From the NCBI GenBank assembly GCA_002329675.1, contig DCUA01000131.1:8399-16942 (forward strand): a DNA stretch of 8,544 nt, in the 5' to 3' direction. The notes under the pieces are model-generated. The model made no database searches and was not told the DNA's origin. It worked only from the letters and a program-made list of their open reading frames with translations. This stretch comes from Firmicutes bacterium UBA1426. GTDB taxonomy: Bacteria > Bacillota > Clostridia > Peptostreptococcales > Anaerovoracaceae. The translations under genes were made by a program, and so were the position numbers. This document shows, piece by piece, positions 1-6,314 of this stretch (positions are counted from its first letter, which is position 1; every line of letters begins with the position of its first letter).

Positions 1-917
1 AGCTTTCCTTCCTTTTCATCAGCGGATAGCTTGATGCCTTTTGCCAGTTTTACCGCATTCAAAGCAGGTCGGCTGACGGAGCCGTAAGCAAGTATGGCGA
101 TGTCCGCATTGTCCATGAAATAGCTTTCCACATCCTGTATTTCATCAATGTGGTTCCGTATCTTGCCACTGATGCTTCGGATGAATTCTCCGCTCTTTTC
201 TGCCAGGTGGCCGATCCGCTTACCCTCTTCATCGTGAAGCTGGCCTTCTACCAGACAATTGCCCCCTGTATAGAAATCCTCCTGGGGGGACACCACATAG
301 TTGCGATGTCCGCCGCGGATCTTTCGCTCTCCGTCATAAATAGTGATCTTCTCCCTCATGTGGCCTACAACTTCATCCGCCAGCAGGATCACGGGAGTCC
401 GGAATTTTTCAGACAGCTCAAAAGCGCGAATGGTGAAATCATACATCTCCTGCACCGAAGAAGGTGTCAGGGCAATGATCTCATAATCGCCGTGGCTTCC
501 GTATTTGACCTGGTAAATATCCTGTTGAGATGACATGGTAGGCTGCCCGGTCGAGGGTCCGCCTCTCTGAACATTGACGATGACCACCGGCGTTTCCGTG
601 ACTGCGGCAAAGCCTATGGTCTCCTGCATTAAAGTAAAGCCGGGGCCGGAGGTGGCTGTCATGGCTTTTTTCCCACCCCATCTGGCTCCGACGATGGCGC
701 AGGCTGATGCGATTTCATCTTCCATTTGTATGAAAGATCCGCCGACGTTGACCATTTCGGCTGAAAGATATTCTATGATTTCTGTAGAAGGAGTAATGGG
801 ATAGCCGGCAAAAAAACGACATCCGGCATATACTGCTGCTTTTGCGCAAGCCTCATTGCCCTGGAGAATCACCTTTCGGCCGCCCCTTGGTAAAGGCTCT
901 ACGTTGTGTGGATCCAT
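1..917 (-). CDS. korA: 2-oxoacid:ferredoxin oxidoreductase, alpha subunit (KorA-type), partial at window edge
   Basis: Alpha subunit of a thiamine-diphosphate enzyme that oxidatively decarboxylates a 2-oxoacid to its acyl-CoA and reduces ferredoxin in the cytoplasm. Reading leftwards from ATG at 917, 305 codons stay open to the edge; the C-terminal end is missing (family usually about 350-380 aa). Seen: GNEA at 20-23 and AGYPITPSTEI at 37-47, the family hallmark; GARWGGKKAMTATSGPGF around 77-94; QRGGPSTGQPT at 117-127. The segment ADIAILAYGSVSRPA (271-285) opens the second domain. An AGGAGG-like site (CCTCC on plus, 929-933) lies 11 bases before the start. The beta and gamma subunits would be expected further left, outside the window. 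The architecture is closest to 2-oxoglutarate synthase KorA, but branched-chain (Vor) or other 2-oxoacid substrates cannot be excluded; the family call is secure, the substrate is not. A GntR/FCD regulator lies immediately upstream on the same strand. Confidence 0.93.
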   Translation of the reverse strand, partial: MDPHNVEPLPRGGRKVILQGNEACAKAAVYAGCRFFAGYPITPSTEIIEYLSAEMVNVGGSFIQMEDEIASACAIVGARWGGKKAMTATSGPGFTLMQETIGFAAVTETPVVIVNVQRGGPSTGQPTMSSQQDIYQVKYGSHGDYEIIALTPSSVQEMYDFTIRAFELSEKFRTPVILLADEVVGHMREKITIYDGERKIRGGHRNYVVSPQEDFYTGGNCLVEGQLHDEEGKRIGHLAEKSGEFIRSISGKIRNHIDEIQDVESYFMDNADIAILAYGSVSRPALNAVKLAKGIKLSADEKEGK

Positions 918-958
918 AAAAAAGACTACCTCCTACATTTATCGTTTATCCTATCTTC

Positions 959-987
959 ATGCTATCATTTCGCATTTTAGATGACAA
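959..987 (-). promoter_or_regulatory. predicted sigma-A promoter for korA
   Basis: On the minus strand a -35 TTGTCA (982-987; 5 of 6 consensus) is followed after 17 bases by a -10 TAGCAT (959-964; 4 of 6). Transcription would start near 952, giving a leader of about 35 bases with the ribosome binding site at 929-933. This would let korA be transcribed separately from the regulator gene upstream. Prediction by eye only. Confidence 0.42.
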
Positions 988-1041
988 CGAATAAACAGGG
1001 GATAGCCATGTATATATGCTTGTTAATTGTTTATCGTATTT

Positions 1042-1051
1042 GTGTATACAA
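1042..1051. promoter_or_regulatory. candidate operator for the GntR/FCD regulator
   Basis: The perfect 8-base palindrome TGTATACA (1043-1050) sits in the gap between the regulator gene and korA. Read on the minus strand it is TTGTATACAC, one base from the symmetric TTGTATACAA, a shape typical of operators bound by FCD-subfamily GntR proteins. It lies about 55 bases upstream of the predicted korA -35 box. It would therefore act from an upstream position, or serve another promoter not recognised here. Assignment to the neighbouring regulator is inference. Confidence 0.35.
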
Positions 1052-1087
1052 TCTGCGCTGTCTCTCTAAAGCGTTGCCTTGATTGAC

Positions 1088-1747
1088 TTATAGGTTCAGG
1101 CTCTGCTCCGCCCGCTTTCTGGAGTTCGACAAATGTGCAGAAATTCGTTGCACAGCTTTCGCTTTATTCTTATCTTGAATTGCCTCCAAAATGCCTCGAT
1201 GCTCCTCTAATATTATGGGTAGATTGTCGCTGCAATATACGGTGGCTTTTCGGGTCTTTTCTACATATTCCTGATAAGATTTCAGTATCTGCGTAAGGAA
1301 ACGGCTTCCCGATGCACTGTAGATGATTTCATGAAACGTTTTGTTCAGCTCAAGAACTTTCTTACTGTCCTGTCGCCCGGTATAGAATTCCATCCGTTCA
1401 AAAGCATCTCTGAGGCGAAGGATCTCTTCGTCGCTGATGCGGGGTATCGCCCATTCTACTGCAAGAACTTCTACAGCCGCCCGAACGGCATAGATATCCT
1501 TTACGTCCTGCTTTGTCAGTCCTAAAGCAAATGAACCTCTGTTGGGGATGGACTCGATCAATCCTTCCTTTTCCAGCTGCTTAAACGCTTCCCGGATGGG
1601 CGTCCTGCTTACTTTTAACTCTTCGGCGATCTGGTTTTCCTTTATCCGCTCGCCGATTCCGTATTCGCCCTTGAGGATCCTCTCCCGCAGAATGTGTTCG
1701 ATCTCCTCTGCAAGAGAGACAGTTTGAGAGAATTTTCCATTGCTCAT
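1088..1747 (-). CDS. GntR family transcriptional regulator, FCD (FadR-like) subfamily
   Basis: Cytoplasmic one-component regulator of 219 aa, the usual FCD length. The N-terminal winged helix-turn-helix (about 10-76) shows the GntR signature: IAEELKVSRTPIREAFKQLEKEGLI at 40-64 (given here as the helix-turn-helix plus recognition helix), then the wing IPNRGSFA. The C-terminal FCD helical domain (about 82-215) keeps residues expected to form its metal/ligand pocket: N135 and H139 in LNKTFH, H183 in EEH, and H205 in AHL. Such proteins usually bind a small carboxylate and release DNA. The gene starts 17 bases after the surface-protein gene and lies 170 bases before korA, so it may be co-transcribed with tadA and control korA. 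The ribosome binding site is weak (AGGG about 9 bases upstream), consistent with low expression. The effector cannot be read from sequence; a 2-oxoacid or related organic acid is a guess from context. Confidence 0.92.
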   Translation of the reverse strand: MSNGKFSQTVSLAEEIEHILRERILKGEYGIGERIKENQIAEELKVSRTPIREAFKQLEKEGLIESIPNRGSFALGLTKQDVKDIYAVRAAVEVLAVEWAIPRISDEEILRLRDAFERMEFYTGRQDSKKVLELNKTFHEIIYSASGSRFLTQILKSYQEYVEKTRKATVYCSDNLPIILEEHRGILEAIQDKNKAKAVQRISAHLSNSRKRAEQSLNL

Positions 1748-1764
1748 CTGCTTACCCTGCTTTA

Positions 1765-2637
1765 TTATTTTTTCTTTCTCTGCTGCTGTTTGCTGCCCTT
1801 ACTCTTAGTTTGCCGGGTTTGCTTTGCTCTTTCTTTCGCTTCAGCCCTTGCCTGCTCTCTCGCTATTCTTTCTTCAATGAAGTTCCTGGGTGTTGCATAG
1901 CCTTTTTCGGAAATTGTTCTGGGTCTCTTGACTCTCTTGACACCCGGACGAACGGGTTCTTTCTCTTCCGCTTGATTTGCGCTCTGTCGTCTGGTGACCC
2001 TGGCCTTCCGTCTTTCCGCCTGGGCCTTTTCTTTCTCTGTACGCGCAACAACTTCCTCGACGGATTTACCCGTACGTTTTGCTTCTTTATAGGGATTGAT
2101 CTTCTGCTCTTCCTCTCTTTCTTTGCTTTCCTTTTTCAGCTTGCGCTTCGTGTCAAAGACTGTAAACACCATCATTCCCACAACCATGATAGCCATGAGA
2201 ACCATGTAACCTGTATTGTCGGCTTCGGTGTTACGGGTTGAGAAGTTCAGCGTGATATCTTCTTCCAGACTGTTTCCCGTACTACTCTGCATTCCTTCGG
2301 AAATAATGACTTTATAGGCAGTGTCCTGAGTCAGGCTTTCGGAGATCTGCAGCCAGACCTCGTTGGGATATTTGGATTCGTTATATAGAGGCTCAAATGC
2401 AATGGCATTCCCTTCCTCGTCGACAACGGTAAAGCGATCTGCATTCGTCGCTATGGAAACCGGATCGCTGATTTTTTCCGAGAAAACCAGTTTAATTGCT
2501 ACATTTTGCGGTGTCAGTGCGGCATTGCCCTCCTCCGGAAAACTGCTGATCAGCGTAAGCCCTGAAGCAAAGCTGGCAGTTGTTGCCATGAGTGCGATCA
2601 TTAGGGAAAGGCATAGAATTTTGCCTAATCTTTTCAT
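1765..2637 (-). CDS. secreted/membrane-anchored SbsA Ig-like domain protein with basic C-terminal tail
   Basis: Predicted type I membrane protein of 290 aa; function not recognised. Residues 1-25 form a signal peptide (KR-rich start, hydrophobic core, ASFASG as likely cleavage region). Residues about 28-134 look like one SbsA-type Ig-like (Big_5) domain, with the typical SSFPEEGNAAL opening, a VFSEKI strand, and AYKVIIS...NFST at its end. A single transmembrane helix follows at about 143-161, then TKRKLKK as a positive-inside anchor. The remaining 125 residues are extremely rich in K, R, E and Q and end in QQQRKKK. That tail is probably cytoplasmic, partly coiled-coil or disordered, and might bind nucleic acid or acidic lipid. 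An AGGAGG site (2649-2654 on plus) lies 11 bases before ATG. It is 25 bases from tadA and 17 from the GntR gene, suggesting one operon. Isolated Ig-like domains of this kind usually occur in larger surface proteins, so this short anchored form is unusual. Confidence 0.85.
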   Translation of the reverse strand: MKRLGKILCLSLMIALMATTASFASGLTLISSFPEEGNAALTPQNVAIKLVFSEKISDPVSIATNADRFTVVDEEGNAIAFEPLYNESKYPNEVWLQISESLTQDTAYKVIISEGMQSSTGNSLEEDITLNFSTRNTEADNTGYMVLMAIMVVGMMVFTVFDTKRKLKKESKEREEEQKINPYKEAKRTGKSVEEVVARTEKEKAQAERRKARVTRRQSANQAEEKEPVRPGVKRVKRPRTISEKGYATPRNFIEERIAREQARAEAKERAKQTRQTKSKGSKQQQRKKK

Positions 2638-2662
2638 AATTTACTGTTCCTCCTGGTGTCTC

Positions 2663-3127
2663 TCAAAGTAATTTTTTCTTTTGCCGTAAGTCCCTGAAAA
2701 AATCTTTCATAAGTTGGCGGCATTCCTCTTCAAGGATGCCGACGTGGATTTCCGGGTTGTGGTTGAGCCTTTCGTCCCGGGGTATGTTCATCAAGGAACC
2801 GCAAGCCCCCGCTTTTGGGTCCATCGTTCCGATGTAGAGCCTTTCGATTCGCGCAAGGACAATGGCGCCGGCACACATGGCGCAGGGTTCTGTGGTCACA
2901 TACAAGGTCGAACCCAGCAGCCTCCATGCTCCAATAGTCTCTGCCGCTTGCCGGATGGCAATGATTTCCGCATGAGCGGTTGGGTCCTTTCGGGTCTCTG
3001 TAAGATTATGGCCTCTGCCGATGATCTGTCCGTCGCGTTCAATGACTGCACCAATGGGCACCTCGCCGATAGCAAAGGCATTCTTTGCTTCCAATAAGGC
3101 TTCATTCATAAAATAATCCGGAGTCAT
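2663..3127 (-). CDS. tadA: tRNA-specific adenosine-34 deaminase TadA
   Basis: Zinc enzyme of 154 aa that deaminates adenosine to inosine at the wobble position (34) of tRNA-Arg(ACG), letting one tRNA read several codons; cytoplasmic and usually essential. Seen: the cytidine/deoxycytidylate deaminase fold with zinc ligand H52 and catalytic glutamate E54 in HAE, and zinc cysteines C82 and C85 in PCAMC. N41 in GHNL and the C-terminal FFRDLRQKKK helix are characteristic of TadA rather than cytidine or guanine deaminases. Length is normal. The start is supported by AGGTGA just upstream of ATG at 3127. A predicted sigma-A promoter lies about 80-107 bases upstream. In many Firmicutes tadA is followed by the SRP RNA and dnaX; here it is followed instead by an Ig-like membrane protein, so local gene order has been rearranged. 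Confidence 0.95.
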   Translation of the reverse strand: MTPDYFMNEALLEAKNAFAIGEVPIGAVIERDGQIIGRGHNLTETRKDPTAHAEIIAIRQAAETIGAWRLLGSTLYVTTEPCAMCAGAIVLARIERLYIGTMDPKAGACGSLMNIPRDERLNHNPEIHVGILEEECRQLMKDFFRDLRQKKKLL

Positions 3128-3205
3128 TTTGTCACCTGCAACGCTTTCACAGGCCCGAAATATGCGGTCCTTGCATCTCTGTTACTATTCTGCATTAGCC
3201 TTAAT

Positions 3206-3234
3206 ATCCTATCATAGTTTTGTGCGTATTTCAA
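3206..3234 (-). promoter_or_regulatory. predicted sigma-A promoter for tadA and downstream genes
   Basis: On the minus strand, -35 TTGAAA (3229-3234; 5 of 6) and -10 TAGGAT (3206-3211; 4 of 6) are separated by exactly 17 bases. Start would be near 3199, leaving a leader of about 70 bases before tadA. No other good promoter is seen before the GntR gene, so tadA, the Ig-like protein and the regulator probably share this one. Confidence 0.5.
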
Positions 3235-3308
3235 TGTGAATTTCCTGAGCACCGCTTTCAAGTCACGAAAAGGTCAGCCGCTTCATATTATTGTGTTATA
3301 AAGTAAAT

Positions 3309-3314
3309 AAGGAG
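3309..3314 (+). promoter_or_regulatory. ribosome binding site fixing the start of the first paralogue at 3324
   Basis: AAGGAG lies 9 bases before ATG at 3324. An upstream in-frame TTG at 3291 would place this site inside the coding region and has no site of its own. The second paralogue also begins MPNG after an AGGAG, which independently supports 3324. Confidence 0.8.
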
Positions 3315-3323
3315 CCTGCCGCT

Positions 3324-3929
3324 ATGCCTAATGGTGCTTCAACCGAGCCATTATTCCCTGATATGACCTTTGAACAGATGAATGCTCTCATCGCCTTCCG
3401 GACGATCTGGATCGAACTGTCCATGTGGACAAGGGAGTTTATTTACAGCATAGTTGACAACCACCCAAGCCAGGCGGCCGTTACAAACCGGCTTTATACG
3501 GGTGTTCCCCTGGATTTTTATAATGCGTTGACCGTTTTTTATGGCGATGAGATAGCAGAAGAATTTCTGGGACGGATGTCCCGGTTCATTTTACGCATCT
3601 GGAGGCTGGTAGATGCAATAAAAAGCGGTCGAGCGGATCTTATAACTGATATTACTATGGCTCTATATGAGGGTGTACGTGATAATGCTGCTTTTATGGA
3701 AAGAGTTAATCCTAATTGGGATCAGTCCACCTGGAGTAATTTGTTCATACAGTATATCAGCATGCTTAATGAGCTGATCCTTTCCATACTTCAGGGAAAT
3801 TATGAGAATGAGATTCGTGTCTTTGACCGGCTGGAGACCCTCTCCATGCTCATGGGAAGCAGTATGGCAAGAGGTATTATCCGAAGCAGGTCCGCCCGGC
3901 AGGCTGAGCCTGCAGAACCAACTCAATAA
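3324..3929 (+). CDS. conserved helical protein of unknown function, tandem paralogue 1
   Basis: Predicted soluble, mostly alpha-helical protein of 201 aa with no signal peptide or clear membrane segment. It aligns without gaps over about 185 residues with the next gene, with roughly half the positions identical by eye. Shared blocks: TFEQMNA (15-21), AVTNRLY (52-58), FYNAL (65-69), VFYG (71-74), WRL (93-95) and a 14-residue block ILSILQGNYENEIR (152-165). The pattern of an early W..MW.R, then NRL..GVP, FYG..IAE and a late GNYENEI..D resembles a family found in clostridia and bacilli. From memory, members are sometimes misannotated as acetylglutamate kinase; no kinase motif is visible here. 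This copy has an extra C-terminal tail (188-201) rich in A, E and P. It is separated from paralogue 2 by 12 bases, so the pair is surely co-transcribed. I do not know its function. Confidence 0.85.
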   Translation: MPNGASTEPLFPDMTFEQMNALIAFRTIWIELSMWTREFIYSIVDNHPSQAAVTNRLYTGVPLDFYNALTVFYGDEIAEEFLGRMSRFILRIWRLVDAIKSGRADLITDITMALYEGVRDNAAFMERVNPNWDQSTWSNLFIQYISMLNELILSILQGNYENEIRVFDRLETLSMLMGSSMARGIIRSRSARQAEPAEPTQ

Positions 3930-3941
3930 AAGGAGCTTCCT

Positions 3942-4517
3942 ATGCCTAACGGAATTGTTTTCGAACCGATCCCACAAAATATCACCTTCGAACAGATGAA
4001 CGCTATCCTTACTTTCCGGACCGTCTGGCTGGACATGGCCATGTGGATGCGTAATTTTACTAAAAGCTTCGTCGATGACCACCCGAATCTGGAGGCCGTG
4101 ACAAATCGCCTGTATGCGGGCGTTCCGCTTCGGTTTTACAATGCCCTTGTGGTCTTCTATGGCAATGACATTGCCGAGGCATACCTGAATCGGATCTCCA
4201 ATATTATCGTGGTGTTCTGGAGGCTGATGGAAGCAATGAAAAGCGGCGACCAGGAAGGAGTGCAAAAAGCCACTCAGGAGCTGTATGAAAGAGCAAGCCA
4301 GGGAGCTGACTTTCTTGCCAGCGTCAACGACTATTGGGAAGCCGATCGATGGAGAGATTTGTATACACAGTTCATCAGCCAGGGCATCCAGATGATCCTG
4401 TCCATCCTTCAGGGAAATTACGAGAACGAGATCCGTATCTATGACCAGATCCAGGATCTTACCGTTACTATGGGCAATTACATGGCGAATGGCATCATTG
4501 CAAGAGTGCTGAATTAA
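3942..4517 (+). CDS. conserved helical protein of unknown function, tandem paralogue 2
   Basis: Second copy (191 aa) of the same family, starting MPNG at an ATG 6 bases after AGGAG (3931-3935). It keeps the conserved framework of copy 1 but differs most in residues 103-118 and 145-150, so the duplication is not recent. The coding DNA is visibly more GC-rich than copy 1 at synonymous positions: in the identical 14-residue block, TATGAGAATGAGATT in copy 1 is TACGAGAACGAGATC here. That suggests long separate evolution or acquisition from a relative. The C-terminus ends at GIIARVLN without the tail of copy 1. Many aromatic residues (W29, W35, Y58, F65, Y66, F72, Y73) and acidic ones fall at conserved helix positions. 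A hetero-oligomer of the two copies is plausible but inferred. Its stop codon shares bases with that of the convergent gene. Confidence 0.85.
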   Translation: MPNGIVFEPIPQNITFEQMNAILTFRTVWLDMAMWMRNFTKSFVDDHPNLEAVTNRLYAGVPLRFYNALVVFYGNDIAEAYLNRISNIIVVFWRLMEAMKSGDQEGVQKATQELYERASQGADFLASVNDYWEADRWRDLYTQFISQGIQMILSILQGNYENEIRIYDQIQDLTVTMGNYMANGIIARVLN

Positions 4518-5536
4518 CCGGCCTCAATGATGTCGCCGGTAGCCGCATCCACGGCCACGATCCAGTAGCCATATCCGGGTTCGTTGTGGTTCTGATTCTG
4601 CGTGCCGGGTAAGGCGCCCGCTACGGGCTGCCAGTAGACAAAGCCCGACCGGCCTCCATCGGGCTGCTCTTCCTGGACAAACCTGCCGGGGACAGCGAAG
4701 AAGTACCGGCAGGCAACCCCACTTGCGTCCGGCTTTGCCCCGAAGAGAAAGTGCCTGTACTGAGTTGCGAAGAAGTGGGCGCCGGGAGATACAAGCGGCA
4801 GACTGGCCACATTTTGGATCCTCTTCCAGCGTGCTCCTGTCCGGTCGTTTTCAAAAGGAAAAACATCCTCGTAATAGTTGGCGGCCTTGCAGGTATATCC
4901 ACAGAACCGGAGCAGATATTCATTGTAAAAAGCGTTATAATTAACCGGGTTTTGAGGTACTTCCTGTGCTTGTTCCTGCATCGCAACTGCTGACTCTGCT
5001 TCCTTCTGTTCTGGTTTCTCCTGTTCCTGCTGTGCCTGTGCACTCTCAAGCGAGTCATCGTCCTGATTCATCACAAGCTGTACACCCCGCATCTCCTCCT
5101 CTGACTCGACTTTGTCCGAGGATGAATTGCTTTTTTTCATGATCCCTTTCAGTACCGGATGCAAAGGTTCTCTATCGTTGTTACCGGATACCGCAGCTAC
5201 AATTGCGATGGTGAAGTCATCAAAACAATTCCCTTTCCCATCCATATCCAGAGGATCAAAACGAAAATAGGTCTCACCGTTACCATAACGGTTGATGGTA
5301 AGGCTTCCCAACACTGTGTGCAGAGTCCTGTCCCCACTTTTTCCAAACAGGATCAGCTTATATATGTAATCCCCTCTGCTGTAATACTTCAAATTCTGGA
5401 CTACGCATCGAAGGGCTCCTTTATTATTGCCTGTCTCCACCTTTAAATAGCCTTTCACAGGAGCTTCGCGGGTACTGAAGTCTGCTGTCTGCTCCTCCAT
5501 CATTACAAATGTTCTGGTGTATTTTATGTAGTTCAT
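4514..5536 (-). CDS. two-domain conserved hypothetical protein with Glu/Gln-rich linker
   Basis: 340 aa, no signal peptide or membrane helix; function not recognised. Domain 1 (about 5-120) is beta-rich: YTRTFVMMEE at the start, GYLKVETGNNKGALRCVVQNL, YKLILFGKSG and FDPLDMDGKG. The layout resembles N-terminal domains of clostridial hypothetical proteins that open with an 'R(S/T)F..LEE...GY.K.E...GKG' pattern. A low-complexity acidic linker rich in E, Q, S and A spans about 138-195. Domain 2 (about 198-340) is rich in aromatic residues and glycine: NAFYNEYLLRFCGY, YYEDVFPFEND, ARWKRI, FFATQYRHFLFG, FFAVPGRFVQEEQPDGG, WQPV, and GYGYWIVAVDAATGDI at the end. The same two-domain plan occurs, to my recollection, in spore-forming clostridia, but I cannot tie it to a role. 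AAGGTGA precedes ATG at 5536. It converges on the paralogue pair and diverges from the CvpA gene 124 bases away. Confidence 0.82.
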   Translation of the reverse strand: MNYIKYTRTFVMMEEQTADFSTREAPVKGYLKVETGNNKGALRCVVQNLKYYSRGDYIYKLILFGKSGDRTLHTVLGSLTINRYGNGETYFRFDPLDMDGKGNCFDDFTIAIVAAVSGNNDREPLHPVLKGIMKKSNSSSDKVESEEEMRGVQLVMNQDDDSLESAQAQQEQEKPEQKEAESAVAMQEQAQEVPQNPVNYNAFYNEYLLRFCGYTCKAANYYEDVFPFENDRTGARWKRIQNVASLPLVSPGAHFFATQYRHFLFGAKPDASGVACRYFFAVPGRFVQEEQPDGGRSGFVYWQPVAGALPGTQNQNHNEPGYGYWIVAVDAATGDIIEAG

Positions 5537-5582
5537 TTTTCACCTTCTCCTCTCCGAAAGATACTGAGGACCCTTAATTATC

Positions 5583-5611
5583 TTGTAATTATCAGGACAA
5601 ATTGGTAGTAT
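5583..5611 (+). promoter_or_regulatory. predicted sigma-A promoter for the cvpA-like gene
   Basis: -35 TTGTAA (5583-5588) and -10 TAGTAT (5606-5611), each 4 of 6, with a 17-base spacer. The predicted start is near 5618, about 43 bases before the GTG start. It sits in the 124-base divergent gap shared with the hypothetical-protein gene, for which no convincing promoter was found. Confidence 0.35.
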
Positions 5612-5646
5612 AGTTATATGCTTATGCTTGGCCGAATATGACGGAG

Positions 5647-5652
5647 AGGAGG
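5647..5652 (+). promoter_or_regulatory. ribosome binding site selecting the GTG start at 5661
   Basis: AGGAGG with an 8-base spacer to GTG at 5661, which is ideal. An upstream in-frame TTG at 5628 would bury this site in the coding region, and ATG at 5667 would have a 14-base spacer. Confidence 0.8.
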
Positions 5653-5660
5653 CGGTTACC

Positions 5661-6293
5661 GTGTGGATGGATGTTGTGGTTGCTTTGATTTTTGTAATTT
5701 CCACAGCTGTTGGTTTTCGACAGGGCTTCGTACATACCTTTATTCATACTGCCGGTTGGCTTCTGTCCATTGTTCTCGCTTTTGCCTGGTATGCAAAAGT
5801 AGAGAATTTCATGCGCAATAAGACGAATTTCTATGACACCGTTTATAACAAGGTTGCCGAACGAGTAGCCGAAGAAGGCTCTTCCGCCGGGGTTTCCTTT
5901 ACGCAAAACATGCCGGTGATCCTGCAGGAGTTTATTGATTCCATTAAAAATAGCGTGGCGGATGCCATCGCTATGGGGGTTTCTGACTTCTTGTTCAAGG
6001 TGATCTGTTTTCTCTTACTTGTTGTAGCCATTCGTCTGGTCTTTATGCTCTTTTCTTCTCTTTTCAGTAAAAAGAACAATGAAGGCTTTCTGGGATTTAT
6101 TGATGGGGTTTTCGGACTCCTGGCCGGTGCGATCAAGGGTCTCTTGATAATCTTCCTGTTACTGGCTCTCCTCGTTCCCGTTATAGGTCTTTCCTCCGGA
6201 GATAGCCTGGCAGCAACTCTTGGGTCCTCCAGAATCGCGAGCATTCTTTACGATAATAACTATCTGCTCCTTTTATTAAAGAGTGTCTTTTAA
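5661..6293 (+). CDS. CvpA family membrane protein
   Basis: Integral membrane protein of 210 aa from the GTG start. Four hydrophobic segments are seen at about 4-18, 24-45, 110-134 and 151-176. The loop between the second and third (about 46-108) is long and amphipathic. CvpA-family marks: the first helix running into GFRQGFVHTFIHTAGW (18-33) and the glycine-rich fourth segment GFIDGVFGLLAGAIKGLL (145-162). The founding member is needed for colicin V production in E. coli, and homologues are widespread; their molecular role is not settled (links to envelope integrity are reported). In Firmicutes it often sits near mutS2; here it is monocistronic, between a divergent hypothetical gene and a convergent operon. 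Only 21 bases separate its stop from the end of that operon. The family assignment is firm, the physiological role open. Confidence 0.88.
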   Translation: MWMDVVVALIFVISTAVGFRQGFVHTFIHTAGWLLSIVLAFAWYAKVENFMRNKTNFYDTVYNKVAERVAEEGSSAGVSFTQNMPVILQEFIDSIKNSVADAIAMGVSDFLFKVICFLLLVVAIRLVFMLFSSLFSKKNNEGFLGFIDGVFGLLAGAIKGLLIIFLLLALLVPVIGLSSGDSLAATLGSSRIASILYDNNYLLLLLKSVF

Positions 6294-6314
6294 TGCCCCC
6301 GAAGAGCTCTTGCC

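Noticed and set aside
150..804. Plus-strand open frames of 127 and 76 codons near the left edge.
   Set aside because: Both are antisense to the uninterrupted 305-codon KorA frame, whose motifs are unmistakable.
1060..1082. Possible terminator after the GntR gene (CGCT...AGCG hairpin).
   Set aside because: The stem is only about 4 bp with a 10-base loop and no T run; read-through into korA is as likely.
1810..2241. 143-codon plus-strand open frame rich in Phe, Leu and Cys.
   Set aside because: It is the antisense shadow of the Lys/Arg/Glu-rich tail of the Ig-like membrane protein; such codon composition creates long open reverse frames.
3128..3323. Search for an SRP RNA or other small RNA near tadA, as found in many Firmicutes.
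   Set aside because: The SRP RNA normally lies downstream of tadA, where the next gene follows by 25 bases; the upstream gap shows only promoter-like sequence and no stable RNA fold.
3663..4265. 200-codon open frame on the minus strand across the junction of the two paralogues.
   Set aside because: It is antisense to two well-supported genes with good ribosome binding sites and mutual homology; the translation is rich in His and Pro, has no domain features, and the frame has no good ribosome binding site.
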